A DNA stretch of 64,000 nucleotides from Sipunculus nudus (taxonomy: Eukaryota; Annelida; Sipuncula; Golfingiida; Sipunculidae), in the NCBI GenBank assembly GCA_026874595.1, contig JAPPUL010000068.1, forward strand, positions 879,001-943,000, given 5' to 3'. Numbering within the stretch: the first letter of the stretch is position 1; each line of letters opens with the position of its first letter. A program made the position numbers and the translations under genes. Shown in pieces: positions 1-8,666 of the stretch. The notes beneath the pieces are model-generated. The model had not been told where the DNA came from. It saw only the letters and a program-made list of their open reading frames with translations, and searched no databases.

Positions 1-1167
1 AATTTAACTTTCAAAGACTATTACATAAGCATTATAGATGAGATTGTATACAAAAATTTTGAACCCATTCTAAAAAAGAATAAAGCAAAAGAAGATAAAG
101 CAAAACAAGGCGAACAAGATAGTTTAAACAAAGAATATACTTATGAAGATGTTATACTTCCGGGAAAAGCTCTAAGAACATTAGTTACATTATTTCATGC
201 TATTGAACTTGTAGATATAAAGGAGTTTATAAAGGAGTCTTATCTTTATACCAAATATAATATAAAAGCTTTTAGTAAAACCACTTATACGGCAGATGAG
301 AAGACATTAAAACTTATAAATGATTATATCCTTAAACTAAGTAGTGTTATAAGTGCACAAGAAGAAGATGTTAAATATTTAAAAAAAGTTAAAGAGATTA
401 TAAAACCAGACTGGAGAAATCCAAACTTCCAGCTCATAAAAGATATTATATATAAAAAAAGGCACCATGAAGTTGATGATGCGGAGTTTATAGAGGACTT
501 ATCCAACCTGCCTGCATTTGCTACTCTAATTATTGGCGAGTATTTACATGTCTTTGGAAACATCACTCTAAATAATGTCAAAGTCAAAACTAAAGATTCT
601 AAAGCCGTAAACGAACATCTTTTCCCATACGACATGCAGCAGCTTTTTGAAAGTATAGTATTTACCAAAAAAAAGCTTGAAGATACCATATCCAAAAACC
701 TAAACCAAATACTCACATTCAATGATTTTAAACTTTATCTAGAAAAACATAGCAAAGGACAAAGTGAGGAGAAAAGCCATGAGTATGATAAAGAGTATAT
801 TAAAACTAATAAACTATTTTTACTAATCATTAAAACCTCTAAAACATATTATCAAATGGCAAGACGGCTTTTCAAGAATTACTTGCAGGAGGAAGAGTTT
901 AAAAAGATGTCAAGAAACGAAAGAATAAAACTTGTAGCAGAAGGTAATGTTTATGATAAAACAATACCTTATCCTGATGCTACTGTTAGTTTAAACTATT
1001 ATCTTAATAATAAGACAATAAAAGATACGTATCTACTCCTAATACAGTTTGCAACTGAGTTTATGCTTTTGTTTAGGCACAAGGACATTTTAGAAAAGTT
1101 AGATAAAATTGATACTACTTTGGAAGAGTTAGAAGCTTTACAAAGCATATATAATAGAATGACTTAA
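1..1167 (+). CDS. Conserved hypothetical protein, 5'-truncated by window edge
   Basis: The reading frame is open from base 1 to the TAA at 1165-1167, so at least 388 residues are present and the start lies outside the window; the ATG at 634 is internal, not the start. The product is hydrophilic, rich in Lys, Glu, Asp, Ile and Tyr and predicted mainly helical, with no signal peptide or membrane segment in the visible part. I recognise no catalytic motif. It is similar in style (long helical, charged, cytoplasmic) to the 628-residue protein at 33148-35034, which I suspect is a spirochaetal family, but I cannot show homology between them. It is followed after 125 bp by a MerR-type regulator on the same strand. 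Confidence 0.75.
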   Translation, partial: NLTFKDYYISIIDEIVYKNFEPILKKNKAKEDKAKQGEQDSLNKEYTYEDVILPGKALRTLVTLFHAIELVDIKEFIKESYLYTKYNIKAFSKTTYTADEKTLKLINDYILKLSSVISAQEEDVKYLKKVKEIIKPDWRNPNFQLIKDIIYKKRHHEVDDAEFIEDLSNLPAFATLIIGEYLHVFGNITLNNVKVKTKDSKAVNEHLFPYDMQQLFESIVFTKKKLEDTISKNLNQILTFNDFKLYLEKHSKGQSEEKSHEYDKEYIKTNKLFLLIIKTSKTYYQMARRLFKNYLQEEEFKKMSRNERIKLVAEGNVYDKTIPYPDATVSLNYYLNNKTIKDTYLLLIQFATEFMLLFRHKDILEKLDKIDTTLEELEALQSIYNRMT

Positions 1168-1292
1168 TGTTTTAACAATTTAATTTCAATATAATCTTTA
1201 TTATAGATAAATTGTGTAAAGCAGATTTTAAAGAAAAACAAAGACCGGTTACTTTGTTCTAAATATATGCTTGCTAATTAAAGGATAGCTTG

Positions 1293-1769
1293 ATGAGGAA
1301 AGATAATGAGTACTTTACAATCGGACAGGCAAGTCAAATTGTAAACCTTAAAGAACATGTACTTAGATTTTGGGAAAAGGAATTTAATGAACTTGCCCCC
1401 AAAAAATCACCTAAAGGCAGAAGGTTATACTCTAAAAAAGATATTCATATTATAAATACCATAAAAGCCCTTCTATACGAACAAAAGTTTACCGTCTCAG
1501 GTGCTCGAATACAACTTACTTCTTTTATGCAAAAAAGCAGTATAAAAGATTATGAGAGTACTAAACCAAAAAACGAAACTTATTCACAAAATAATACTTT
1601 GTTTGAAGATAATTCAAAGACTACAAAGAATTTATCAGATCAAAAAGATTCCTTACATAATGCTAAGAAAGCTAAATACCAAAAACTTGACAATTCTAAA
1701 CGTAAACAGATTATCTTGGAACTAAATAATATTCTTGCTTTACTAAAAAATACCGAAATTACCCACTAG
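1293..1769 (+). CDS. MerR-family transcriptional regulator
   Basis: A 158-residue protein with an N-terminal MerR winged-helix domain (about residues 7-75): YFTIGQASQIVNL starts the helix-turn-helix, LRFWEKEF is the typical second helix, and GRRLYSKKDI is the wing. The rest (80-158) is a polar linker rich in Asn, Lys and Ser plus a short helix, and there are no metal-binding cysteines, so an effector is not obvious. I chose the ATG at 1293 rather than the TTG at 1290 because AGGA at 1282-1285 is spaced 7 bases before it. This subtype (MerR domain plus short helical tail, no ligand domain) is common beside housekeeping genes in several phyla. The DNA-binding role is secure; the regulon is unknown. 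Confidence 0.85.
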   Translation: MRKDNEYFTIGQASQIVNLKEHVLRFWEKEFNELAPKKSPKGRRLYSKKDIHIINTIKALLYEQKFTVSGARIQLTSFMQKSSIKDYESTKPKNETYSQNNTLFEDNSKTTKNLSDQKDSLHNAKKAKYQKLDNSKRKQIILELNNILALLKNTEITH

Positions 1770-1827
1770 ACAAATCCTCATTGCTATAGTATTTTTTATA
1801 AAAATAATACTTTACCTAGGAGGACCT

Positions 1828-2358
1828 ATGAGGAGACTTATCAGAAGTTTAAACACATTTTTAACTCTTATTTTAACTCTTATTTTAACTGTTTCATTTT
1901 CCTTTGCTGACCAAAAAACTCATGAAAGGCAGTTTAAAAATATTCAGGATGAACTGTTTTTCCTACTAAAACAGCATCAAAAACATATCAACTTGATATA
2001 TAAGAATATTGGCTTTGATAGCTTCGAAAAAGAGTTTTTTGCAACTCCAGACTTTATTAAGCACGATATTAGTCAAGGATTCCTTATAAATATAGACAAT
2101 GCCATTAGAAATGGTTCTGTCAAAGGGTTTACTGCTATCTCATATACAAGCTCATCGCTCATAAACGGAAAGTTTCATTCTGTTAGCTACAAGTATAAAA
2201 ATGATGGCTACAAAATCCTTCTTACAAGAGTTACAAATAATAATGGCAATGTCCTTAAAGCTTCATACAAATATAATGTTAAGAACAAAACCTTACTCGT
2301 TAACGACTTTAGAAACAATAAGATAATTCATAAAAAGTCGCATTCTATAAGAATATAA
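1828..2358 (+). CDS. Secreted/periplasmic protein with YD-like strand repeats
   Basis: A 176-residue protein with a clear Sec signal peptide: Arg-rich start, hydrophobic core at about residues 9-26, and cleavage probably after SFA (about 27). The core is coded by a 12-bp tandem repeat giving LTLILTLILTV. The mature part has a helical region followed by strands of the form SYKYKNDGY...SYKYNVKN (about 115-160), similar to the YD/MORN-like strands of the protein at 44686-45474. There is a strong ribosome-binding site, AGGAGG, just before the ATG. No enzyme motif is visible. I infer a cell-envelope protein of unknown function. Confidence 0.7.
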   Translation: MRRLIRSLNTFLTLILTLILTVSFSFADQKTHERQFKNIQDELFFLLKQHQKHINLIYKNIGFDSFEKEFFATPDFIKHDISQGFLINIDNAIRNGSVKGFTAISYTSSSLINGKFHSVSYKYKNDGYKILLTRVTNNNGNVLKASYKYNVKNKTLLVNDFRNNKIIHKKSHSIRI

Positions 2359-2360
2359 GC

Positions 2361-2525
2361 TGTCAAAATATTTAATTCGCACTGTGGGCAACAAGGGACA
2401 AATATGGCTATATAGCTTAGCGACTGCAAGGACTAAATAATGTCTTCGGATGCGGCTATATAGCGGCTTGTAACAGGGACAATAACAATGACACACATGC
2501 TTATTAACGCTACTTAAACTTAACG
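2361..2525. other. Intergenic region with internal direct repeats
   Basis: This gap is richer in G+C than its neighbours and holds two copies of the self-complementary 11-mer GGCTATATAGC (2406-2416 and 2454-2464) and two near copies of ACAAGGGACAA (about 2391 and 2472). The self-complementary repeats could form a small structured RNA or be a remnant of a duplicated sequence. No protein-like reading frame was found on either strand. Confidence 0.35.
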
Positions 2526-2536
2526 CTACTTAAACT
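2505..2536. repeat. 16-bp tandem duplication at the 3' end of the next minus-strand gene
   Basis: TAACGCTACTTAAACT occurs twice with no spacer. The stop codon of the minus-strand gene (2526-2528) lies in the second copy. Confidence 0.9.
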
Positions 2537-3500
2537 CAGATAAATCAAAATCAAGCACTTCTTCTTGTCCTTCTTCTTCTTCTTCTTGCACTTCTTGCCT
2601 TTCTAAGCCCCTTTCTTGCCTTTGTGCTGCTTCGTCTACTTCTCCTCCTGAAGGGTCTTTTCCCTTTTTAGGCAATGCTTTAGAATCTGATTGTATGGGG
2701 TTTGGCTTTTTAGTGTATAAAAAACTGCTGCTTTTAGTTGTAAGATAATTACCTGTTTCTCCTCTTGCAACCACCCTCCATTCCACACTGCCCCGTAAAG
2801 ACAAACTCTTCATATAAACAAATGATTCCGTTCCGCTGTAATACAACATGTCGCCTATATAAAAATCATATGTCTTGGCATCGTATAAAGTCGTCCATTC
2901 AAAAAATATCCCTTTCTTATCAAAACCTCCTCTAACTACATCTCCTTCCTTCGGTAACAGTAATATAAGTTGTCTGCCTACTTCTAAAACTCGGGGTAAG
3001 GCGTATTTTAAGTTCTCACGATGCCCAAAGCCATATATATCTTTATAACTGTAAAGTCTATCTACTGTCTCCCGACTAAACCCTTCAGGATCTAGTGCCC
3101 TTTGGATACTTATTTCTACCCACCTGCGCTTTATCCCCAGTTTTAACAAAAGTCGACTACAATATAATCTTACCTTCGGATCGCGATTCAAAAGCCCCCC
3201 CAATACCCCCTTTACCACATTATATTGTCCTGCCCCTTTCTCAGAACCATATAATATCTCTGCTACGCTAAAACCTCTTAAGGACAACGTTTCTCGTAAA
3301 CTCATTACGTATTGACTGAATTGCTCAAGACGATTATATGTTATATATTGCAAAACCTCCTCATCTGCACTTTGTAGCTTATATAATATCATTTTATTTG
3401 ACCTTTCTAAAGCTCGTTCTTTTTCTAGATCGCTTTGTGATATTATGCCTTGGCTAAAAAGTAGGAGAACTATTGCTGCCTTTTGAATTGATTTTATCAT
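2526..3500 (-). CDS. Secreted HEAT-like protein with acidic tail
   Basis: A 324-residue protein with a signal peptide (residues 1 to about 21, AIVLLLFSQGIIS), a helical region with HEAT-like pairs (about 60-150, including VRLYCSRLLLKLGIKRRWVE), a beta-rich segment (about 190-265: FEWTTLYDAKTYDFYIGD, WRVVARGE) that resembles a fibronectin-III or sandwich fold, and a strongly acidic Glu/Gln-rich tail (about 280-324). The tail is coded by a polypurine tract. Secreted HEAT-like proteins recur in this window (see 61599-62534). I recognise no family, and the function is unknown. The start ATG at 3498-3500 follows closely on a poly-A/G-rich leader made of tandem repeats. Confidence 0.7.
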   Translation of the reverse strand: MIKSIQKAAIVLLLFSQGIISQSDLEKERALERSNKMILYKLQSADEEVLQYITYNRLEQFSQYVMSLRETLSLRGFSVAEILYGSEKGAGQYNVVKGVLGGLLNRDPKVRLYCSRLLLKLGIKRRWVEISIQRALDPEGFSRETVDRLYSYKDIYGFGHRENLKYALPRVLEVGRQLILLLPKEGDVVRGGFDKKGIFFEWTTLYDAKTYDFYIGDMLYYSGTESFVYMKSLSLRGSVEWRVVARGETGNYLTTKSSSFLYTKKPNPIQSDSKALPKKGKDPSGGEVDEAAQRQERGLERQEVQEEEEEGQEEVLDFDLSEFK

Positions 3501-3519
3501 CTTTTAAATTTAATTCTTT

Positions 3520-3612
3520 ATTAGTGTCTTTTTTTTTTAGCGTCTTTTTTATTAGTGTCTTTTTTTTTAGCGTCTTTTTTATTAGTGTCTTTTTTTTTTA
3601 GCGTCTTTTTTT
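3520..3612. repeat. Tandem repeat, about 30 bp x 3, poly-T rich
   Basis: Three copies of a 30-31 bp unit, each containing ATTAGTGTCT, a run of about ten T, and AGCGTCTTTTTT, fill the gap between divergent genes starting at 3500 (-) and 3628 (+). Both promoters must therefore lie in or around the repeat. Confidence 0.9.
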
Positions 3613-3627
3613 TAATAGCTTTAAGCT

Positions 3628-4005
3628 ATGTTCAAATTTATATTACTTTCTACTTCTTTTGCTCTTTGCGTTTGGATTGTTGGGTTTTTAGGTGCTCTTA
3701 TTTTATTTCATTTCTTTGAATATGAAGCCTTGTTACAAAATAATATTTTTAAGCTGGCTTTTATTTCGTCATTTTCTATCTATATCATTGCATGCTTTAG
3801 CTTCTTACAACTTATTAAAAAACAACTTATATTTAAAAACATATTCCTACTCTCATCAAACACCTTAATTCTTAACCTGATTCTTGACATTCTTATTGTC
3901 TTTCCCATTTATCCTAATTTAACCAATTTCTATATAACTTTTATAGGTTATGCTTTTCTTTTATTTTCTCCATTAGTTTTATTGTTGTTTAATAGGCGAT
4001 CGTAG
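3628..4005 (+). CDS. Small integral membrane protein
   Basis: A 125-residue, very hydrophobic protein with about four membrane segments (roughly 5-27, 40-60, 68-88, 97-118) and a short basic C-terminus (FNRRS). No family is recognised. Its last 58 bp overlap, in the opposite direction, the end of the fetB-like gene. Codons end mostly in C or T, unlike plus-strand genes elsewhere in the window but matching the local C/T-rich strand. It is probably real because the frame is long for such a T-rich region and the membrane pattern is regular, but a shadow of low-complexity DNA cannot be fully excluded. Confidence 0.55.
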   Translation: MFKFILLSTSFALCVWIVGFLGALILFHFFEYEALLQNNIFKLAFISSFSIYIIACFSFLQLIKKQLIFKNIFLLSSNTLILNLILDILIVFPIYPNLTNFYITFIGYAFLLFSPLVLLLFNRRS

Positions 4006-4769
4006 CGCAGCTGATTATGCTTTGTAAAGTAATATCTTTGCAGGAACTTTAAAAATATGTACGTCGCAACTCCATTACTAAACACTATACTCAAAACTAT
4101 TACTATCTGATACTTTATTGCAAGTAAAGGATTTACTCCCGCCATGATTTGACCCGTCATTATTCCCGGTAAATGCACTATTCCTATTAATGCTAAGTTA
4201 TTTAGAGAAGGCGTTAGGGCTGTTATGAAGGCTTTGCGTCTTATCTTTTCTACTGCTTCTATACTATGATAGCCTAATGACAAAAATAGTTCTACCTCTT
4301 CTCTTCGAATCTTCATCTCAGAACGATACCTCTCCCCTCCTAATGTTACTCCATTTACTCCATTTGCCAAAACCATCCCGAGCAACGGCAACATGTATCT
4401 TGCGTTGTGCCACGGCGTTAGGCTTATTATTAGTTGCGTTGTCCATAATGTTATAAACAATGATGTTAGACTAAGCGCAAGTACCCCCTGCCAGTAACTA
4501 CCTTTTATCCCAAGTCGCCGTACTATCGTATTCCCCCCTATTAGGCACATAAGCAAAAATATCCCACTAAGCACATATGGACTTTCTGCCCTTATTATTC
4601 CCTCTATTATATATCCCATCAACGTTAACTGGATTGTCGCCCTAAATACTCCAAACAGTATTTGTCGCTCCAGCTTCAACCTTTCTATTAATGAAATTAA
4701 TACCAGCAGCAACACAAATACACTCCCAAAACTAAGTCGAAACCAATCTATATCTAATATATCACTCAT
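3948..4769 (-). CDS. fetB: ABC transporter permease, FetB/UPF0014 family
   Basis: A 273-residue membrane protein with about seven membrane segments. Family hallmarks are visible: the conserved N-terminal RATIQLTLMGYI (about 44-55), GMVLANGVNGVTLGGER (about 131-147), the cytoplasmic coupling region with LSLGYHSIEAVEKIRRKAF, and the LTPSLNNLALIGIVHLPGIMTGQ segment. FetB pairs with the ATPase FetA to export iron in Enterobacteria, and related pairs act in metal or oxidative-stress tolerance; the substrate here is inferred. The ATPase gene lies 96 bp upstream on the same strand, so the two form an operon. The ATG overlaps a 13-bp tandem repeat. Confidence 0.85.
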   Translation of the reverse strand: MSDILDIDWFRLSFGSVFVLLLVLISLIERLKLERQILFGVFRATIQLTLMGYIIEGIIRAESPYVLSGIFLLMCLIGGNTIVRRLGIKGSYWQGVLALSLTSLFITLWTTQLIISLTPWHNARYMLPLLGMVLANGVNGVTLGGERYRSEMKIRREEVELFLSLGYHSIEAVEKIRRKAFITALTPSLNNLALIGIVHLPGIMTGQIMAGVNPLLAIKYQIVIVLSIVFSNGVATYIFLKFLQRYYFTKHNQLRYDRLLNNNKTNGENKRKA

Positions 4770-4817
4770 CTTTTTATCTCATCTTTTTATCTCATCTTTT
4801 TATCTCAGCTTTTTATC
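4768..4817. repeat. 13-bp tandem repeat containing the fetB start codon
   Basis: Three copies of ATCTTTTTATCTC and a diverged fourth. Read on the minus strand each unit carries ATG AGA; the copy nearest the gene supplies the true fetB start, and the two upstream copies read ATG AGA TAA, two-codon minicistrons. Confidence 0.9.
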
Positions 4818-4865
4818 CTTTCTCCCTTGCCTCCTCTTCCCCTTTCCAAAATAACTAAACCTATT

Positions 4866-5552
4866 TCAAGCCTTTATCAAATGTCCTTCCTTAATTTCAT
4901 ATGTTTTTGACATTAGCTCTTTTGCAAAATCTAGTCGATGGGTTGTTACGATTATTGAACCCCCTCGCTCCTCTATATATCTTCTTAAGCTTTTTGTTAG
5001 AACATTTATTGTCTCTTTATCTAATGAACCCGTTGGCTCATCCAAAAGTAATATCTCTACCCCCTTTACCAGCAAAAGCCGTGCAAGCCCTACCCTATGT
5101 CGTTCTCCCCCTGATAAGCTCATTATGTCCTTATTTAAATAACTAACTCCTAACCCCACTTCTAATAAACTCCATTCCATTAGAGATATTCCGACCTCTT
5201 CTCCTTTATTCGATATCTGCAGATTAGCCTCAACATCCCCTTCTAACATCCAGGGGTATTGCTGTAAGTACAATATTTGTCGCCTTAGTTTAAGCGGATT
5301 TAGCTCCCTTATCTCTTCTCCATGATACTTTATCTTCCCTCTCTTATACTCTAAAAGACGGTTTAATAGCTTAAGCAATGTAGACTTCCCTACTCCCGAT
5401 TTGCCCACTATCCCTATTACCTCTCCTTTACGTAAATTAAAACTTATTTCTTTTAAAAGTTCACCCCCAAAAGTACTACCCTCATAACCAAAACTTAAGC
5501 CCTCTACCTCCAATATTATATCTTCTAGATCTTCTATATTACCTTTGCTCAC
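4866..5552 (-). CDS. fetA: ABC transporter ATP-binding protein, FetA-like
   Basis: A 228-residue ABC ATPase. Walker A is GKSGVGKST (50-58), the Q-loop lies in LYLQQYPWML, the signature is LSGGERHRVGLARLL, Walker B is ILLLDEPTGSLD and the switch histidine is in TTHRLD. Length and content fit a complete soluble subunit. Together with the FetB-like permease downstream it makes a two-gene exporter, presumably for iron or another metal. The start is GTG at 5552, with AGAGGG just upstream. A GTG/ATG alternative closer to the first strand is not apparent. Confidence 0.85.
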   Translation of the reverse strand: MSKGNIEDLEDIILEVEGLSFGYEGSTFGGELLKEISFNLRKGEVIGIVGKSGVGKSTLLKLLNRLLEYKRGKIKYHGEEIRELNPLKLRRQILYLQQYPWMLEGDVEANLQISNKGEEVGISLMEWSLLEVGLGVSYLNKDIMSLSGGERHRVGLARLLLVKGVEILLLDEPTGSLDKETINVLTKSLRRYIEERGGSIIVTTHRLDFAKELMSKTYEIKEGHLIKA

Positions 5553-5560
5553 GTTACCCT

Positions 5561-5592
5561 CTTTTTCTTAGCGCTTTTTCTTAGCGCTTTTA
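5561..5592. repeat. 13-bp tandem repeat in the fetA leader
   Basis: CTTTTTCTTAGCG is present twice and a third partial copy follows, starting 9 bp upstream of the fetA start. Confidence 0.85.
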
Positions 5593-5675
5593 TTTTGTCT
5601 GGTATTACTTTCTTTTTTGAGGCTTATGATTTGTACTTCAAAGTGCTTAAAACACCTTCTTTTAAACACTTTGCT

Positions 5676-6446
5676 CTAGTTAGAACGGCTTATTACCGAT
5701 ATGTTGCGGATCTCTCTCATAAACGCTTGCTTCGGGAAGAATACTCCTGGGCACTCTGTTGCTGTAACCTCTTTGTGCATTAATACGTTTTTAGAGTCTA
5801 TCTTGAATTTTCCCATTAAATATTGCACCAACACCCTAAGCGCTATAAGCTGGCGCTTAGTCGGTTTGTTCTTATTGAAATTTCCAACAAGCACTATCCC
5901 TATACTATGTTTATTATAATAAGGATCTGATACGTGTCCTCCTCGCTTTTGATGACGCCAAGCTGCACTAACTTCTATCTTCCCATCCGCTGTCCCATCG
6001 CCATATCCATTCCCTATTACAAAGTGATACAATAAACCCCCACTCTTATATTTTGTTTTGTGATATTTCTTATACCGCTCCTTATCTCCTATATCTATTG
6101 CACTGTGATGTATTATTATATACCTCCAGCCAGATAGCTTACTATAATCACTCTCTTCTATTCTAACCCCTCTTTCTACACCAACCCCCAGCCCAGCTCC
6201 TCCCGTTACACCCTCCCTTCCCATACCAACTTTACCCAATTTGTTCCCTCCTCCACCCCCACCCCCAGCCCCTCCTACATTACCATCAGCAGAATCATCT
6301 CTTATACCCAGAATATAAGATATTAATACCGAAAACCCGCTTATAAGCATAAAGATAAGCGCATTCCTCTTCGATAGTAGCTTTTTACGCTCTAATGATA
6401 TATCACGCCCCTTTATTTCCCTTTTACAGTCTTTGCCAAATACCAT
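5676..6446 (-). CDS. Membrane-anchored N-acetylmuramoyl-L-alanine amidase/PGRP-like protein
   Basis: A 256-residue protein: basic N-terminus, one membrane segment at about 29-47 (LIFMLISGFSVLISYILGI), a Gly-rich linker (about 55-90, including seven consecutive glycines), then an Amidase_2/PGRP domain (about 105-245). Zinc-ligand candidates are His in IIIHHSAI and the C-terminal HKEVTATECPG. SIGIVLVGNF is the typical core strand. Such enzymes cleave the bond between muramic acid and L-Ala in peptidoglycan, here on the outer face of the inner membrane. The start of the domain is followed by FHYVIG-like FHFVIGNGYGDGTADG, close to phage-type PGRPs. The Gly-rich linker matches other Gly/Glu inserts in this strand block. 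Confidence 0.8.
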   Translation of the reverse strand: MVFGKDCKREIKGRDISLERKKLLSKRNALIFMLISGFSVLISYILGIRDDSADGNVGGAGGGGGGGNKLGKVGMGREGVTGGAGLGVGVERGVRIEESDYSKLSGWRYIIIHHSAIDIGDKERYKKYHKTKYKSGGLLYHFVIGNGYGDGTADGKIEVSAAWRHQKRGGHVSDPYYNKHSIGIVLVGNFNKNKPTKRQLIALRVLVQYLMGKFKIDSKNVLMHKEVTATECPGVFFPKQAFMREIRNISVISRSN

Positions 6447-6790
6447 CTTTTACTCTTTATTCTATTCTTATTCATTCTTATTCATTCTTATTCATTCTTA
6501 TTCTATTCTTATTCTATTCTTTTAATCCCTTAATTTAATCCCTTAATTTAATCCCACTAAACGATTATATTTATAATCATATATTATAATTTCTCGCTAA
6601 CTTTTAGCTTTCCCATTAGTTACTTATTCTTTATTAATTATATATTTCTTGATTAACTTACTCTTTTTATACTATAAACCTCTTTTATCAACCTTTTTAT
6701 CACCTCGGATACTCTATTTTTTTATTGCTCTTTTTTTTTAATCTGGGTGTTATATCTTCTATAGATTTATAGAATCATTAGGAGGCACTG
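6447..6790. repeat. Intergenic tandem-repeat region between divergent genes
   Basis: The 344-bp gap holds a string of tandem repeats at 6461-6556: a 10-bp unit (TTCATTCTTA, about four copies), then an 11-bp variant, then a 13-bp unit (TTAATCCCTTAAT, 2.7 copies). The rest is T-rich and carries no gene. Promoters for both divergent genes must lie here; I cannot place them. Confidence 0.8.
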
Positions 6791-7324
6791 GTGAAGAAAA
6801 AACTCTCATGGAGTTGGATTTCAGATAAAGAAATTGCTTGTCTTCTTAACATGACCGAGGCTTATGAGCAGGATGTTATTGTCATCTTTGATGCTATCAG
6901 TAGTTCGAATATCTCCGTTAAAGCTAAAGTTAATCCTAGTTTCTCTATCCCACAAAACAAAATCCTTATTATGCTTTCTTATCAGGACATTAAACGCACA
7001 TTTAAATCTACTCACGACCTGCAAGAGTATTTTAAATACAACTTTTATAAGAAAAATACTCAGAAGAATGTCGGCAATAACCAAATTACTAAAAAACGTA
7101 CTCGCTTCTTTGTTGTCCCTTCCAATTTTACACATACTTGTATGGCTTTATTAGATAAAATAAACGACCCTAAATATCAACTTAATGATATTAATAAAGT
7201 CGTTGAGGAGATTAAAGACGTAAACTTCAAAAATAAAGACAATACTGTTGAATCCAAAATTACTAAAACCCTTATATCTTCTAACAAAATTAAAAAACCT
7301 AAGGGTAAAACTTCACAAAAATAA
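6791..7324 (+). CDS. Hypothetical cytoplasmic protein
   Basis: A 177-residue protein starting at GTG 6791, supported by TAGGAGG 8-10 bases upstream. It is basic, Lys/Asn-rich, with no signal peptide or membrane segment. The N-terminal half looks alpha/beta (LSWSWISDKEIACLLNMTEAYEQDVIVIFDAI), and the C-terminal 50 residues are a Lys-rich tail, possibly disordered or nucleic-acid binding. I do not recognise a family. Codons favour C and T at third positions, as in other plus-strand genes of this block. Confidence 0.6.
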   Translation: MKKKLSWSWISDKEIACLLNMTEAYEQDVIVIFDAISSSNISVKAKVNPSFSIPQNKILIMLSYQDIKRTFKSTHDLQEYFKYNFYKKNTQKNVGNNQITKKRTRFFVVPSNFTHTCMALLDKINDPKYQLNDINKVVEEIKDVNFKNKDNTVESKITKTLISSNKIKKPKGKTSQK

Positions 7325-7496
7325 TTACTCTTAAGTTCCATAAACCTTTTATATATTCCAATCTCGCCTTTCTTTCACTGTTACATTATCTTTTAGATTT
7401 GGGCGATTAAACTATTAATTGCTTTTTGTTGCTTCTTAAGCTCTTGTTTAGCTTTAGATGCTTTATTTTACTATTTAACTATTGATTGGCTTTTTT

Positions 7497-8477
7497 ATGT
7501 TTAAATATATTTTCGGACCTGTTAATTCAAGACGTCTTAAACGTTCTCTTGGGATTGACCCCATCGGAGACAAAATTTGTTCTTTTAACTGCGTTTATTG
7601 CGAAATACAGAAAACTAAATCACTTACCATTCAACGAAAGCCTTATGTAAACCCTATTCTCATCTTTGACGAATTAAAACGCTTTTTCAAGCATAACTCA
7701 ATAAACTCTATTGACTGTATTACTATCGCTGGCAAAGGTGAGCCCACCCTTCATTCTCAACTGAAATATATTATCAAGACCATTAAAAAAACATATCACC
7801 AAATCCCTTTAGTTGTACTTACTAACGCTTCCTTACTACATGATAAATATGTACGCAACGACCTTATGGACGCCGATATTATTATCCCTTCCCTTGATGC
7901 CATTTCTTATAACGTCTACAAGAAAATTAACCTCCCTTTTAAATCTATTACGCCAGATTTACTCGTTGACGGTATCTTTGAGCTTAGAAAGCAATTCCAC
8001 AAAAACCTTACCCTAGAAATATTATTCGTTAAAAACGTAAATGACTCAAAAGAAGAAATTAATAAGCTTAAAAACGCTACTCGATACATTAAACCCGATG
8101 CCATTCAGATTAATACAATATATCGTCCTCCTGCTTTTTCAAAATATATGCCTATTGACGACGATAAAGTAGAAGTTTTACAGCAAGAATTTGATGATAT
8201 TATTAAGTCAATTAAGCAGCAAAGCATTCCCCTAAACTCTAATACCTATAAGCAACATCCTAAATCCAATATGCTTGATAATTCTAATATGGAAAACATT
8301 CAAACAGATTTGTTCGCTTTACTTGGTACTCGCCCTTCTACCAAAGACGATATTTATGCCATATTCGATAAACGCTTTAGTAGGACCTCTTTGGACTCTA
8401 TTATTAAGTCTGCTGTTAACGATGATTTGTTAGTCTCAAGTTCTTTCAATAATAAGACTTTTTATCGCCTTAAATAA
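7497..8477 (+). CDS. Radical SAM protein (COG0731-like)
   Basis: A 326-residue radical SAM protein. It begins FGPVNSRRLKRSLGIDPI, which is typical of the COG0731 Fe-S oxidoreductases, followed by the 4Fe-4S motif CSFNCVYCE (about 29-37) with cysteines spaced CxxxCxxC. GKGEPTLH is the SAM-binding GGEP-like motif. The C-terminal 70 residues look like a winged helix (LLGTRPSTKDDIYAIFDKR...SLDSIIKSAV). Members of this group are uncharacterised or tied to RNA or cofactor modification, so I do not assign a substrate. I chose the ATG at 7497 because the conserved FGPVNSRR begins five residues after it; a TTG at 7482 is possible. Confidence 0.85.
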   Translation: MFKYIFGPVNSRRLKRSLGIDPIGDKICSFNCVYCEIQKTKSLTIQRKPYVNPILIFDELKRFFKHNSINSIDCITIAGKGEPTLHSQLKYIIKTIKKTYHQIPLVVLTNASLLHDKYVRNDLMDADIIIPSLDAISYNVYKKINLPFKSITPDLLVDGIFELRKQFHKNLTLEILFVKNVNDSKEEINKLKNATRYIKPDAIQINTIYRPPAFSKYMPIDDDKVEVLQQEFDDIIKSIKQQSIPLNSNTYKQHPKSNMLDNSNMENIQTDLFALLGTRPSTKDDIYAIFDKRFSRTSLDSIIKSAVNDDLLVSSSFNNKTFYRLK

Positions 8478-8666
8478 AGATTATAATGCCCTTTTAAACA
8501 ATATTAAAGAAGACTCAAAACATTAAAAAACATTAAAAGCAGACTCCGTCATATTATTCTCTCTAACTTTATAAACTCTTTAACTTTATAAAGTCTTCTT
8601 TAGCATTGCTAAGCATTTCTAAGATCTTTGCTTACTAATCTATAGAATTGTAATCAAATGTTTGGA

